Below are positions 15,732-24,944 of a DNA stretch of 32,164 nucleotides, piece after piece (the stretch's first letter is position 1; every line of letters begins with the position of its first letter). This DNA is from Verrucomicrobiaceae bacterium. GTDB taxonomy: Bacteria; Verrucomicrobiota; Verrucomicrobiia; Verrucomicrobiales; Verrucomicrobiaceae. The stretch spans positions 1 through 32,164 of the forward strand of contig CANIZT010000010.1 in assembly GCA_947471905.1 (NCBI GenBank), given 5' to 3'. The notes beneath the pieces were generated by a model. It made no database searches. It was not told the DNA's origin and saw only the letters and a list, made by a program, of their open reading frames with translations. Both the position numbers and the translations under genes were made by a program.

Positions 15732-16160
15732 GTGAAACTTCACTCTCCATTGCCCGAGCGCAAAACGCGGCTTGAAATCATCCCGCTCATTGACGTGATG
15801 TTCTTCCTGCTGGCTTCCTTCATGATGGTCAGCCTCACCATGTCGAAGCAGCAGACCATCAAGGTCAACCTGCCCGTCGCCTCGTCGGCGCAGTCCGACT
15901 TCAAGCCGGACATGATCAATCTCGCCGTAAATGCCACCGGCGATGTCTTCTTCGACAAAGCCTCGACCACACTGCCCGAACTCGACCGCAAACTAGCCGA
16001 ACGCTTCGGCAAAGACCCCGCCACGCCCGTTTACATCAGCGCCGACGTGAACACGCGCTACGCCGACCTCGTCAAAGTGCTTGATGCCGCCAAACGTGTC
16101 GGCTTCACCAAGGTCGCCTTCAACGTCAAACCAGCCAACGCCCCCGCTCAGCCGAAATGA
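15732..16160 (+). CDS. exbD: ExbD/TolR-family transport protein
   Basis: ExbD partners ExbB in coupling proton flow to TonB. The 142-residue protein starts at GTG 15732, 7 bases after the exbB stop. It has one membrane segment (about residues 16-38) with the essential proton-binding Asp as D21 in 'IPLIDVMFFLLASFMM'. The periplasmic domain follows, with 'VYISADVNTRYADLVKVLDAAKRVGFTKVAF' typical of the family (quoted here in part). Its stop overlaps the ATG of the next gene as ATGA, suggesting translational coupling. Confidence 0.92.
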   Translation: MKLHSPLPERKTRLEIIPLIDVMFFLLASFMMVSLTMSKQQTIKVNLPVASSAQSDFKPDMINLAVNATGDVFFDKASTTLPELDRKLAERFGKDPATPVYISADVNTRYADLVKVLDAAKRVGFTKVAFNVKPANAPAQPK

Positions 16161-16702
16161 AGCGCCTGCTCACCACGCTGCTCATTTTGATCTCGCTCGG
16201 CCTCTGCGCCGTGTGTGTCGTGCAGTGGCAGAGCGAGGCACTCCTGCGCGGTCACATCACCGACCTCGTGAAACGTCTCGAAGCCGAGAACGCCCTGCGC
16301 ATCGAAGCCGAACGCAAAGTGCGCGAGTACGAGAAGGAAATCGAGCGTCTCACCGAACTGCGTGCGGAAGTCGAGGCCAAGCTCGTCGAAGTCACCCGCG
16401 AGTACAACGATCTCTCCGCCGACTCCGTCTCCCGCGGCATCGTCATCGCGATTTACATGCGAGAGCTAATGCAGTTGCAGCACGGTTTGGAGGCCACCCA
16501 GCTTGCCTTTGGTAAAGGCACCGAAGCGCTCAAGGAGCACAACACCGCCGTCACCGCTCAGAACAGCACCATCGAAAAGCAGAACGAGATGCTCAAACAG
16601 CTCGCCAAGGAACGCGACGCCGCCATCGAGAAGCTCAACGCCCGCACCATTGAGTTCAACGAGTTGGTCGAGAAGTACAACAAGCTCTCGAAGAGCCGGT
16701 GA
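16157..16702 (+). CDS. Membrane-anchored coiled-coil protein of the TonB operon
   Basis: I do not recognise this family. The 181-residue protein has a short basic start and one hydrophobic segment (about residues 4-24). This could be an uncleaved anchor or a signal peptide, and the two Cys within it lack a good lipobox. The rest is charged and alpha-helical with heptad patterns: about 30-80 ('LVKRLEAENALRIEAERK', 'EKEIERLTELRAEVEAKL') and about 105-180 ('STIEKQNEMLKQLAKERD'). It overlaps exbD by 4 bases (ATGA), so it is almost certainly made with the TonB machine. The orientation suggests a periplasmic coiled coil. It could act as a spacer, scaffold or TonB-partner protein, but that is inference. 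Confidence 0.8.
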   Translation: MKRLLTTLLILISLGLCAVCVVQWQSEALLRGHITDLVKRLEAENALRIEAERKVREYEKEIERLTELRAEVEAKLVEVTREYNDLSADSVSRGIVIAIYMRELMQLQHGLEATQLAFGKGTEALKEHNTAVTAQNSTIEKQNEMLKQLAKERDAAIEKLNARTIEFNELVEKYNKLSKSR

Positions 16703-16760
16703 ATCCTTTTTGGCATGATTGAACAAGCTGACATGGTGTGATCGTTCAGCTCGAGTCATC

Positions 16761-18185
16761 ATGAACTCTCTCCGCACTTCCAGCCGCTCACGCCGTCACT
16801 TTCTGCGTGCTGTTTTGCAGTCGGCGGCACTGCCGCTTGCCTCATCAGTCTCGCCAGCGGCGGTTCAGCCCGGCACGCGAGTGGTGGTGATCGGCGCGGG
16901 TGTGTCTGGTCTGGCGGCGGCACGCGAATTGCATGCGGCAGGCTGCCGCGTGACGATACTGGAGGCACGCAAGCGCCTGGGAGGACGTGTTTGCACTGAC
17001 CGCAAACAATTCGGCGGCTTACCGGTCGAACTCGGGGCGCAGTTCATCCATGGCATCCGCAATGGTAAAGGTGAGGTGAATCCCATCTACCGCATCGCGC
17101 AGGAATCAGGCTGGAAGATGAAGCCGTTCCCGGAGGACAGCGGGGAAACCTATCGTGCTGGCAAGCCTTTGAGCAAAGCCGAGGACAAAGCGCTCGTGGA
17201 CCTGCTCGATGAATTTGAAACCTGGCTGATCGACGAGTTCAAGGACGAACACGAAGATGACATCAGCATTCCATTGGAGCGGGCGATCGCGGCCAATGCC
17301 AAGGAAAACGAGCTGAGCAGTCAGGAACTCTTGGATCTGCGTGGCATCATCGCCTCAGACATCGAGGAAGACTTGGGCGGGGATGCGCGCAGGCTTTCGG
17401 TCGATGGTTATGATGAGGATGAAGAATTCGCCAAGGGCGAAGATCAATGCCTGATCGAAGGCTACGATCAACTACCAGCGCTGCTGGCTCAAGGACTCGA
17501 CATCCGCCTCGGCTGCATCGTGAGCGAGATTGATTACACCAAGCGCCAGATCAACATCGCCAGCAGCCAGGGAGATTTTGAGGCCGAGCATGTGGTGGTG
17601 TCTGTGCCATTGGGCGTGCTGAAGGCAAAGAGCCTGACGTTCACACCGGAGCTGCCAGACGCGAAGATCAAAGCCATCTCGCGCATGGGCATGGGCGTGC
17701 TGGACAAGGTGATCCTGCAATTTCCGGCACGCTTCTGGCCGGCGGGGAATTGGTTTCTCAATCTAGAGCGCACCGCTCCCTACGGCATTTCGTTCTCCAG
17801 CATGGAAGCCGCGCACTTAGGCTCAAATATTCTGGTGTTCTGGCATTTCGGTTCCCATGCGATCGCTCATGAAGCGATGCCTGATGCGGAGTTGATCGAG
17901 CTGGTGATGGGCCATGTGCGGCAAACGTTTCGTGACATCGACGTGCCTGCTCCCACCGCCACCGCGATCACCCGCTGGTCCGAGGATCCATTCTCACGCG
18001 GCAGTTACTTTTATCCTCAAATCGGTTCGCCGATCAGCGACATCAAGGTTTTGGGGGAAGCCGTGAGCGATCGGCTGTTCTTTGCCGGTGAGGCGACGAG
18101 CAAAGCCTACTTCGGCACCGTGCATGGCGCGTATCTGAGTGGTTTGCGTGAAGCCAAAAAAGTGATCGCTGCCTCGAAAGACTGA
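16761..18185 (+). CDS. FAD-dependent amine oxidase with Tat signal
   Basis: This is a flavin amine oxidase of the monoamine/polyamine oxidase superfamily (474 residues) that would oxidise amines with release of H2O2. ATG 16761 gives a twin-arginine signal (S-R-R-H-F-L-R-A), so folded, FAD-loaded enzyme is exported. A TTG at 16719 is rejected. The FAD-binding fold has G45-x-G47-xx-G50 in 'VVVIGAGVSGLAAAREL', the acidic 'ILEAR' that binds ribose, and 'RLGGRV'. 'GQ'-type substrate-entry residues ('ELGAQFIHG') and the C-terminal 'RLFFAGEATSKAYFGTVHGAYLSG' are typical. The closest pattern is polyamine/spermine oxidase, but the substrate is not certain. The MFS gene begins 63 bases downstream. Confidence 0.88.
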   Translation: MNSLRTSSRSRRHFLRAVLQSAALPLASSVSPAAVQPGTRVVVIGAGVSGLAAARELHAAGCRVTILEARKRLGGRVCTDRKQFGGLPVELGAQFIHGIRNGKGEVNPIYRIAQESGWKMKPFPEDSGETYRAGKPLSKAEDKALVDLLDEFETWLIDEFKDEHEDDISIPLERAIAANAKENELSSQELLDLRGIIASDIEEDLGGDARRLSVDGYDEDEEFAKGEDQCLIEGYDQLPALLAQGLDIRLGCIVSEIDYTKRQINIASSQGDFEAEHVVVSVPLGVLKAKSLTFTPELPDAKIKAISRMGMGVLDKVILQFPARFWPAGNWFLNLERTAPYGISFSSMEAAHLGSNILVFWHFGSHAIAHEAMPDAELIELVMGHVRQTFRDIDVPAPTATAITRWSEDPFSRGSYFYPQIGSPISDIKVLGEAVSDRLFFAGEATSKAYFGTVHGAYLSGLREAKKVIAASKD

Positions 18186-18248
18186 GTTCGACGCCCGCAC
18201 GCCAAAAGCCTTGCCATTCCCTGTGCCCTGCGAAAGACTCGCGACCGC

Positions 18249-19529
18249 ATGAGCCAACCAGCCACTCCTGAAATCACCCGTCTGCGGGATCTTTCGCCGC
18301 AGCAACGCCGTTCCGGACTCGCCGCATGGCTGGGCTGGATGTTTGACGGCCTCGACATGCATCTCTACACGCTGGTGGCCACGGCGTTCGTGGCGCAGCT
18401 CATGCTGGTGCCGGAGAGCGATCCCACCGTGGGCAAGCATGGCTCGATCATTCAGGCGGCCTTCCTCGTCGGCTGGGCGGTGGGTGGAGCTTTTTTTGGG
18501 CGTATCGGCGATGTGCTGGGTCGCAGCCGGGCGCTGACGCTCACGATTCTGACCTATGCCTGTTTCACCGGCCTGTCGTTCTTCGCACAGGAGTGGTGGC
18601 ACCTCATGATTTTCCGTTTCCTAGCCGCGCTCGGCATCGGTGGCGAATGGGCCGTGGGCGCATCCCTGCTTTCTGAAACGTGGCCGAAGAAATGGCGTCC
18701 GTGGATCGCTGCCACGCTGCAAAGCGCCGTGAACTGCGGTGTGCTACTCGCGTGTTTCGCCGGTTGGTTGCTCGCGGGCAAAGAACCACGGTATATCTTC
18801 CTCATCGGCATTCTGCCAGCGTTGATCACCCTGTGGATTCGCAAAGCAGTACCTGAAACGGAAGAATGGGCACAGGCGCGTGAAGGCCAGGAGGTGCCGA
18901 AGATCAGCGCGTTGTTTGGCCCTGCCGTGCGAGGTGTGACGTGGCGTGTGATGCTCATCTGCGCGGTGTCCTTGACCGCGCACTGGACCTTCCTGTTCTG
19001 GCAGCAGAAGCATGTGCTCAGCCTGACAGAGATCGCCTCGCTCGATAAAGCGGGCAAGGATTCCGCCGTCGTCACCGGTTTGATGTGGATCATGTTCGGC
19101 TCGCTCGTTGGCAACTATATCGCTGGCGGCTTTGCGAAGCTCTTTGGCTACCGCAACACCATCGTCGGCATGATGCTGGCCTATTTCGCCTTCATGTATC
19201 TCTCCTTCTCACAGGTGTGGAGTTGGGAGGCCACCAAGTGGCAGTTTGCCGCCATCGGCGCGTGTCAGGGCGTGTTTGGACTCTTCACCATGTGCCTACC
19301 GCCACTGTTCCCCGTGCTGCTGCGCACCACTGGCTCCGGCTTCTGCTACAACATCGGCCGCATCGTCGCTGCGGGCGGCACCGTGTTCTTCGGCATCTTC
19401 GTAAAGGTTGGCGACTTCCGCACCGCCCTGCTCTATGCCGGTTTCCTCTTCATTCCCTCCGCCGCTGTGGCGCTCATGCTGCCCTCCGAGCCGAAAGAAT
19501 CGGATGGCATGGCGAGTGCGGTGGATTGA
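18249..19529 (+). CDS. MFS transporter, sugar/organic acid:H+ symporter-like
   Basis: This is a 12-segment major facilitator of 426 residues. The opening 'LGWMFDGLDMHLYTLV' resembles the aromatic-acid and sialic-acid/shikimate symporter branches (AAHS/SHS, such as NanT or ShiA). The loop 2-3 signature appears as 'GRIGDVLGRSRAL', and 'ALGIGGEWAVGASLLSETWP' in segment 4 is typical of that branch. The solute cannot be told from sequence. It follows the amine oxidase in the same direction and may import a related metabolite. It converges on the cyclase gene with only 16 bases between stops and no evident terminator. Confidence 0.85.
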   Translation: MSQPATPEITRLRDLSPQQRRSGLAAWLGWMFDGLDMHLYTLVATAFVAQLMLVPESDPTVGKHGSIIQAAFLVGWAVGGAFFGRIGDVLGRSRALTLTILTYACFTGLSFFAQEWWHLMIFRFLAALGIGGEWAVGASLLSETWPKKWRPWIAATLQSAVNCGVLLACFAGWLLAGKEPRYIFLIGILPALITLWIRKAVPETEEWAQAREGQEVPKISALFGPAVRGVTWRVMLICAVSLTAHWTFLFWQQKHVLSLTEIASLDKAGKDSAVVTGLMWIMFGSLVGNYIAGGFAKLFGYRNTIVGMMLAYFAFMYLSFSQVWSWEATKWQFAAIGACQGVFGLFTMCLPPLFPVLLRTTGSGFCYNIGRIVAAGGTVFFGIFVKVGDFRTALLYAGFLFIPSAAVALMLPSEPKESDGMASAVD

Positions 19530-19545
19530 GCGTGTAAAAGCTGTC

Positions 19546-20427
19546 TCAGCCCGATTTTGCCGCGCCTGGCGCATAGAACTTGTGCCGCGCCGAGAAGCCT
19601 TCCACCTCGCATTCACCCGCGAGATGGACTTCCCGTTCCGCCTTCATCTTTTTCATCGCGGCTTCACTGAAGATGACGTTTTGCTTCAAGCCAGCAGCCA
19701 CCTTTTCGATGCGGAAGACGAAGTTCACCTCGGGGCCATGAAGGTTGAGTTCATTCATCGTCGGCACCGTGCCCAGCGCGGCACCGCCGAAGTGCAGCAC
19801 GAGACGGAACGGCGGATTGGCCTTCAACTGCGCCTCATAAAGCTTTGCCACGGCCTGCCTCACGCGGATGGAGCCGTCGTCGGTGTCATCCCAGTAGCAA
19901 AAGAAGCCGTCGCCGAGGTACTTCGACATGTGACCACCGCATTCGTCGATGATCTGGCGGCAGTTCTTGAACCAAGTGCCCGTCATGCGCGGAAACTGTG
20001 CGCCCGGAAGTGTTTGGGCCATCTGGGTGGAACCAATGATGTCGGCCACCATCAGCCAGCATTGCGCCTGACGGATGTGGATCATGGTCGAGGCCATGAC
20101 TTGCTGCCCGGCCGGATGCATGGAGCTGAGAATTTCCGTGCAGAACTCCAACTCGCTGCTGGCGATGCGGATGATGTCGCCATTGTGCATGCGCACTGAC
20201 TGCGAAATACGGCGGCCATTGACGTAAGTGCCGTTCGCGCTGCCGAGGTCCACCAGCCAGAATTCACGCTCGCCCTGCGCCTGAATGATGGCGTGGCGGC
20301 GTTACACCTCGTGGTCCGCAATCGGCAGAGAGTTATCCGGCGCACGGCCGATGCTGGTCGTTCCGGTCAGATCATGGCGTTCCCCGTCGGGCAGACGCAG
20401 CCAGGACTGGAGAAGGTTGTTGCTCAT
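19546..20427 (-). pseudogene. FHA domain-class III adenylate/guanylate cyclase, interrupted by a stop codon
   Basis: Reading from ATG 20427 gives an FHA domain ('GTTSIGRAPDNSLPIADHEV'), then TAA at 20304-20302 (codon 42), then in the same frame 'RRHAIIQAQGEREFWLVDLG', 'SANGTYVNGRRI' and a complete cyclase domain to 19546. The stop replaces the Ser of the FHA motif H-E-V-S-R-R-H. One base change (TCA to TAA) explains it. The cyclase part keeps its key residues: the metal Asp in 'VADIIGST', 'KYLGDGFF' with Lys and the second Asp, and 'GPEVNFVFR' with the catalytic Asn and Arg. A shortened product could start at GTG 20253, within the FHA domain. It is a fresh pseudogene, a sequencing error or a restart case. 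Confidence 0.8.
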
Positions 20428-20477
20428 GGGTTGGATTAAACCGCATTGTGGCAAAGGATAGTGTCCAAGCCAAGAGA

Positions 20478-20498
20478 CGTTGTGAAGAATTCACAACG
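20478..20498. promoter_or_regulatory. Perfect 9-bp inverted repeat upstream of the cyclase gene
   Basis: CGTTGTGAA-GAA-TTCACAACG is a perfect inverted repeat with a 3-base centre. It lies 51 bases upstream of the cyclase start (minus) and 44 upstream of the small membrane gene (plus). The arms contain TGTGA and TCACA as in CRP-family sites, but with 5 rather than 6 bases between them. It is probably a dimer-binding operator. Confidence 0.45.
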
Positions 20499-20541
20499 GG
20501 CATGTCTTGCCTTCGCCAGAACAATCTGAGAGCATCCCGGC

Positions 20542-20826
20542 ATGCCAACGGACTCAACCTCCGCCTTTCATGTGCTTTTCAACCAGGCCGAGGCCGGGCT
20601 GTGGTTTGTCATCGCGTTCGTTCTCATCGTTCGGAGCCGCATGAAAATGCCCTGGCGCTGGCTGCTGCCGCTGGCCTTTGCGGTGTTCGGCATTTCGGAC
20701 CTCATCGAAGCGCAAACTGGGGCGTGGTGGGAGCCGTGGTGGCTGTTCGTTATGAAAGTCGCCTGCGTGCTCGTGTTTGTGCTGGCATGGCGCGCGCATC
20801 GGCGGCAGGGAAAGTCACATGGCTGA
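20542..20826 (+). CDS. Small membrane protein of unknown function
   Basis: This 94-residue protein is not recognised. It has three likely membrane helices: about 18-32 ('AGLWFVIAFVLIV'), about 38-55 ('WRWLLPLAFAVFGISDLI', followed by 'EAQTGAWWEPWW') and about 65-82 ('WLFVMKVACVLVFVLAW'). The tail is basic (R-A-H-R-R-Q-G-K). The start at ATG 20542 is the only reasonable one. Its last 8 bases overlap the start of the Nudix gene (ATGGCTGA, 20819-20826), so the two are probably translated together. Confidence 0.75.
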   Translation: MPTDSTSAFHVLFNQAEAGLWFVIAFVLIVRSRMKMPWRWLLPLAFAVFGISDLIEAQTGAWWEPWWLFVMKVACVLVFVLAWRAHRRQGKSHG

Positions 20827-21317
20827 CTCTCCCTTCAAATTTTGCAGCAACTGTGGCAGCAACGCTTGGATCACACAGGGTGATCGCGAGTTCGTCTGCG
20901 CCGCGTGTGGACACCGGCATTTCATCACGCCCATTCCCGCCGCCGTGGCGCTGATTCTCGATGCACAGGATTGCATCCTTATCATCCGCCGTGCTCATGA
21001 ACCCGGTCTGGGAAAACTCGGCCTACCCGGCGGCGTTATCGAACCTGAAGAAACGGGCGAGATGGGTGCCGCGCGCGAGACGCATGAGGAAGTTGGTCTT
21101 GACCTGCCTGCAAGTGCTTACACCTACTTCTGCTCGCTGAACAACCGCTACGTGTTTCAAGGCTACGAGTGGCCTACGCTTGATCTGTGTTTCGTCGCAC
21201 GCGTGCAGGATTTCACCAATGTGGTGATCCAGCCCTCCGAGGTCATGGAATCATTGATCTGCACAATGGACGAAGTGCCATTCACTGACTTCGCATTTGA
21301 ATCAAACGCTGAGGCGA

Positions 21318-23096
<1,779 letters not shown>

Positions 23097-23221
23097 GGCG
23101 GGCAAGAATGCCGGATTGCAGGCGCGGCGCAAACGGGAAGCCGCAATGCCAAGTGGGGGATTACAAGTTTCTTACATCCGCCTTGCTCAAGGGGAGGGGA
23201 GATGCTAAAAATAGACTCAAT

Positions 23222-23644
23222 GTGGCAAATATCGTTGTTATCGAAGATCACCCGCCTGTCCTCAAATTGATATCAGCGCTCTGTCGTTCGCAGGGGCATG
23301 AGGTCATGGCTTTCGACAATGGCCGAGCTGGAATCAATGCCATTCGTGAAATGAATCCCGATGTCGCACTTGTCGATCGACGTCTCGGCGAGATGGACGG
23401 CCTCGATGTCGTGCGTGAAGCGCGTGATGCTTCACCCACAACTCGCTTTGTCATGGTTTCAGCCTGCTCGGAAACGCGTGACATCGTCACTGCCATCCGC
23501 CGCGGTGCCTGTGATTATGTGACCAAGCCGTTCGAGCCTGAGGAAATCCACACGGCAGTGAACCGTGCTTTGCTGGAGCCCGAGACACCAGTGACACCGA
23601 CACGACAGAAGCTGATCATTCTCTGCCCGAAGCAAGCGGCTTGA
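23222..23644 (+). CDS. Single-domain response regulator (receiver only)
   Basis: This is a receiver domain with no output domain (140 residues). From GTG 23222 it reads M-A-N-I-V-V-I-E-D-H. The acidic pocket is E8-D9, the phosphorylated Asp is D52 ('ALVDRRLGEMDG'), and the switch residues are S80 ('VMVSA') and K102-P ('YVTKPF'). No ATG is available in frame near the start. A purine-rich GGGGAG at 23191-23196 is 26 bases away and fits better with an ATG at 23202 in another frame. No histidine kinase is in the window, so its partner is elsewhere. CheY-like signalling through protein contact is the likely mode. Confidence 0.87.
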   Translation: MANIVVIEDHPPVLKLISALCRSQGHEVMAFDNGRAGINAIREMNPDVALVDRRLGEMDGLDVVREARDASPTTRFVMVSACSETRDIVTAIRRGACDYVTKPFEPEEIHTAVNRALLEPETPVTPTRQKLIILCPKQAA

Positions 23645-23730
23645 ATGGTGCGCGAACTGGTTTGGTCCACCGCGCTGGACTGGCGGAACATTGACCTTTG
23701 AAGTTTTCCACCGTTGACGCATTGATACGC

Positions 23731-24930
23731 ATGGAAAACCTTCGCCGATTGATGTTTGCTGCCATGTTGTTTGTGCTGGCTGCATTGCTGTTCTCATGGA
23801 TGCGGCAAGGCAGCGAGGACTATGGCTTGCTGAACCTGCTGCGGGGTGAAAAACCCACTCAGACTTCCCTGACTCCAACGAAATCGAAGCTCGATTTCGG
23901 CGATATGTCGGTAATGAGCCGCATGAATGATGAATTTGCCCGGCTCTCCGCCGCGGTGCTGCCCTCCGTGGTCAGTGTGACAACCAAGACCGTGAAACCA
24001 GGACAGATGAGCTGGCATCCCCTCTTTGGTCTCGTCAATCAGCAGGCGCAGATCATTCCCGGTTTGGGATCTGGTGTGATCATCAGCAAAGAGGGCCACG
24101 TCATCACGAACTACCATGTGCTCGAAAATAGCACGGAGATCATGGTCACCACCAACGACAACAAGAAATATCCCGTAATCATCCTTGGTGCCAACCGTGA
24201 GCGCGACATCGCTCTGCTCAAGATCGAGAGCAACCGCACGGATTTTTCCGCGCTGAGCTTTGGGAACTCCGATGAAGCGCGGGTAGGCCAGCTTGTGTTC
24301 GCAGTGGGTAACCCGTTTGGGCTTAGTGGCACGGTGACGCAAGGCATCATCAGCGCACGTGACCGCCATCTCAGCGACAGCCAGATGGATTTCCTGCAAA
24401 CCGACACGGTCATCAATCCCGGCAACTCCGGCGGACCGCTAGTGAACATCCGTGGCGAAATTCTCGGCATCAACGTCGCCATTTATCGTGGTGATGAAAA
24501 CGTGCGCGCCTGGCAGGGTGTGGGACTCGCCGTGCCGGCCAATGACGCGAAGATGGTCGTGGACAGTATCCTGGAAAAAATCAAAGACGGTGAGAAAAAC
24601 GCGACTGAAGTCTCAGGCAACACTGGCAAGGGATACCTCGGCCTCGAAGTCAGTACCGAACCAGTGGAGATCGACCCCGTTTGGGGCACCGCACGCCGTG
24701 GTGCGCTGGTGACGAACATTAATCCCAGCTCGCCAGCGGCAGAGTCTGGGCTCAAAGCAGGCGATGTAGTTACCAAATTTCAAGGCATGGCTTTTCGTTC
24801 CCCCGGAGACTTGCTCCACATCATCCGCACGCAACCGCCCGGCAGTGAAGTGAAACTCGAAGTGATACGCAACAACAAGATGGGCGACATCATCGCTAAG
24901 CTCGGCACTCGCCCGGATGTAGCAAAGTAA
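23731..24930 (+). CDS. HtrA-family serine protease, membrane-anchored, one PDZ domain
   Basis: This is a trypsin-like periplasmic protease for quality control or regulated cleavage (399 residues). ATG 23731 begins M-E-N-L-R-R-L-M-F, followed by a hydrophobic segment (about 7-25) without a clear cleavage site, so it is probably a membrane anchor. A TTG at 23698 is rejected. The triad is H129 ('TNYHVLE'), D159 ('RERDIALLKI') and S233 ('NPGNSGGPL'). A single PDZ domain covers about residues 300-395 ('SSPAAESGLKAGDVVTKFQG'). One anchor and one PDZ match the DegS layout rather than the two-PDZ DegP. Its stop is 14 bases from that of convergent comEC. Confidence 0.9.
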   Translation: MENLRRLMFAAMLFVLAALLFSWMRQGSEDYGLLNLLRGEKPTQTSLTPTKSKLDFGDMSVMSRMNDEFARLSAAVLPSVVSVTTKTVKPGQMSWHPLFGLVNQQAQIIPGLGSGVIISKEGHVITNYHVLENSTEIMVTTNDNKKYPVIILGANRERDIALLKIESNRTDFSALSFGNSDEARVGQLVFAVGNPFGLSGTVTQGIISARDRHLSDSQMDFLQTDTVINPGNSGGPLVNIRGEILGINVAIYRGDENVRAWQGVGLAVPANDAKMVVDSILEKIKDGEKNATEVSGNTGKGYLGLEVSTEPVEIDPVWGTARRGALVTNINPSSPAAESGLKAGDVVTKFQGMAFRSPGDLLHIIRTQPPGSEVKLEVIRNNKMGDIIAKLGTRPDVAK

Positions 24931-24944
24931 AGGTTTGGATCACG

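Noticed and set aside
16726-16751. Inverted repeat AGCTGA/TCAGCT before the amine oxidase gene
   Set aside because: Six bases with a 14-base gap are expected by chance, and a competing GAAC/GTTC pairing exists in the same place.
9024-19529. A sialic acid use cluster (esterase, Gfo/Idh/MocA oxidoreductase, NanT-like MFS)
   Set aside because: No sialidase, NanA lyase, NanK or NanE is present, the MFS gene is 7 kb away in another unit, and these esterases act on many acetylated glycans.
23691-23730. TTGACC as a -35 box for the HtrA gene
   Set aside because: No acceptable -10 box at 16-18 bases, so no promoter is claimed.
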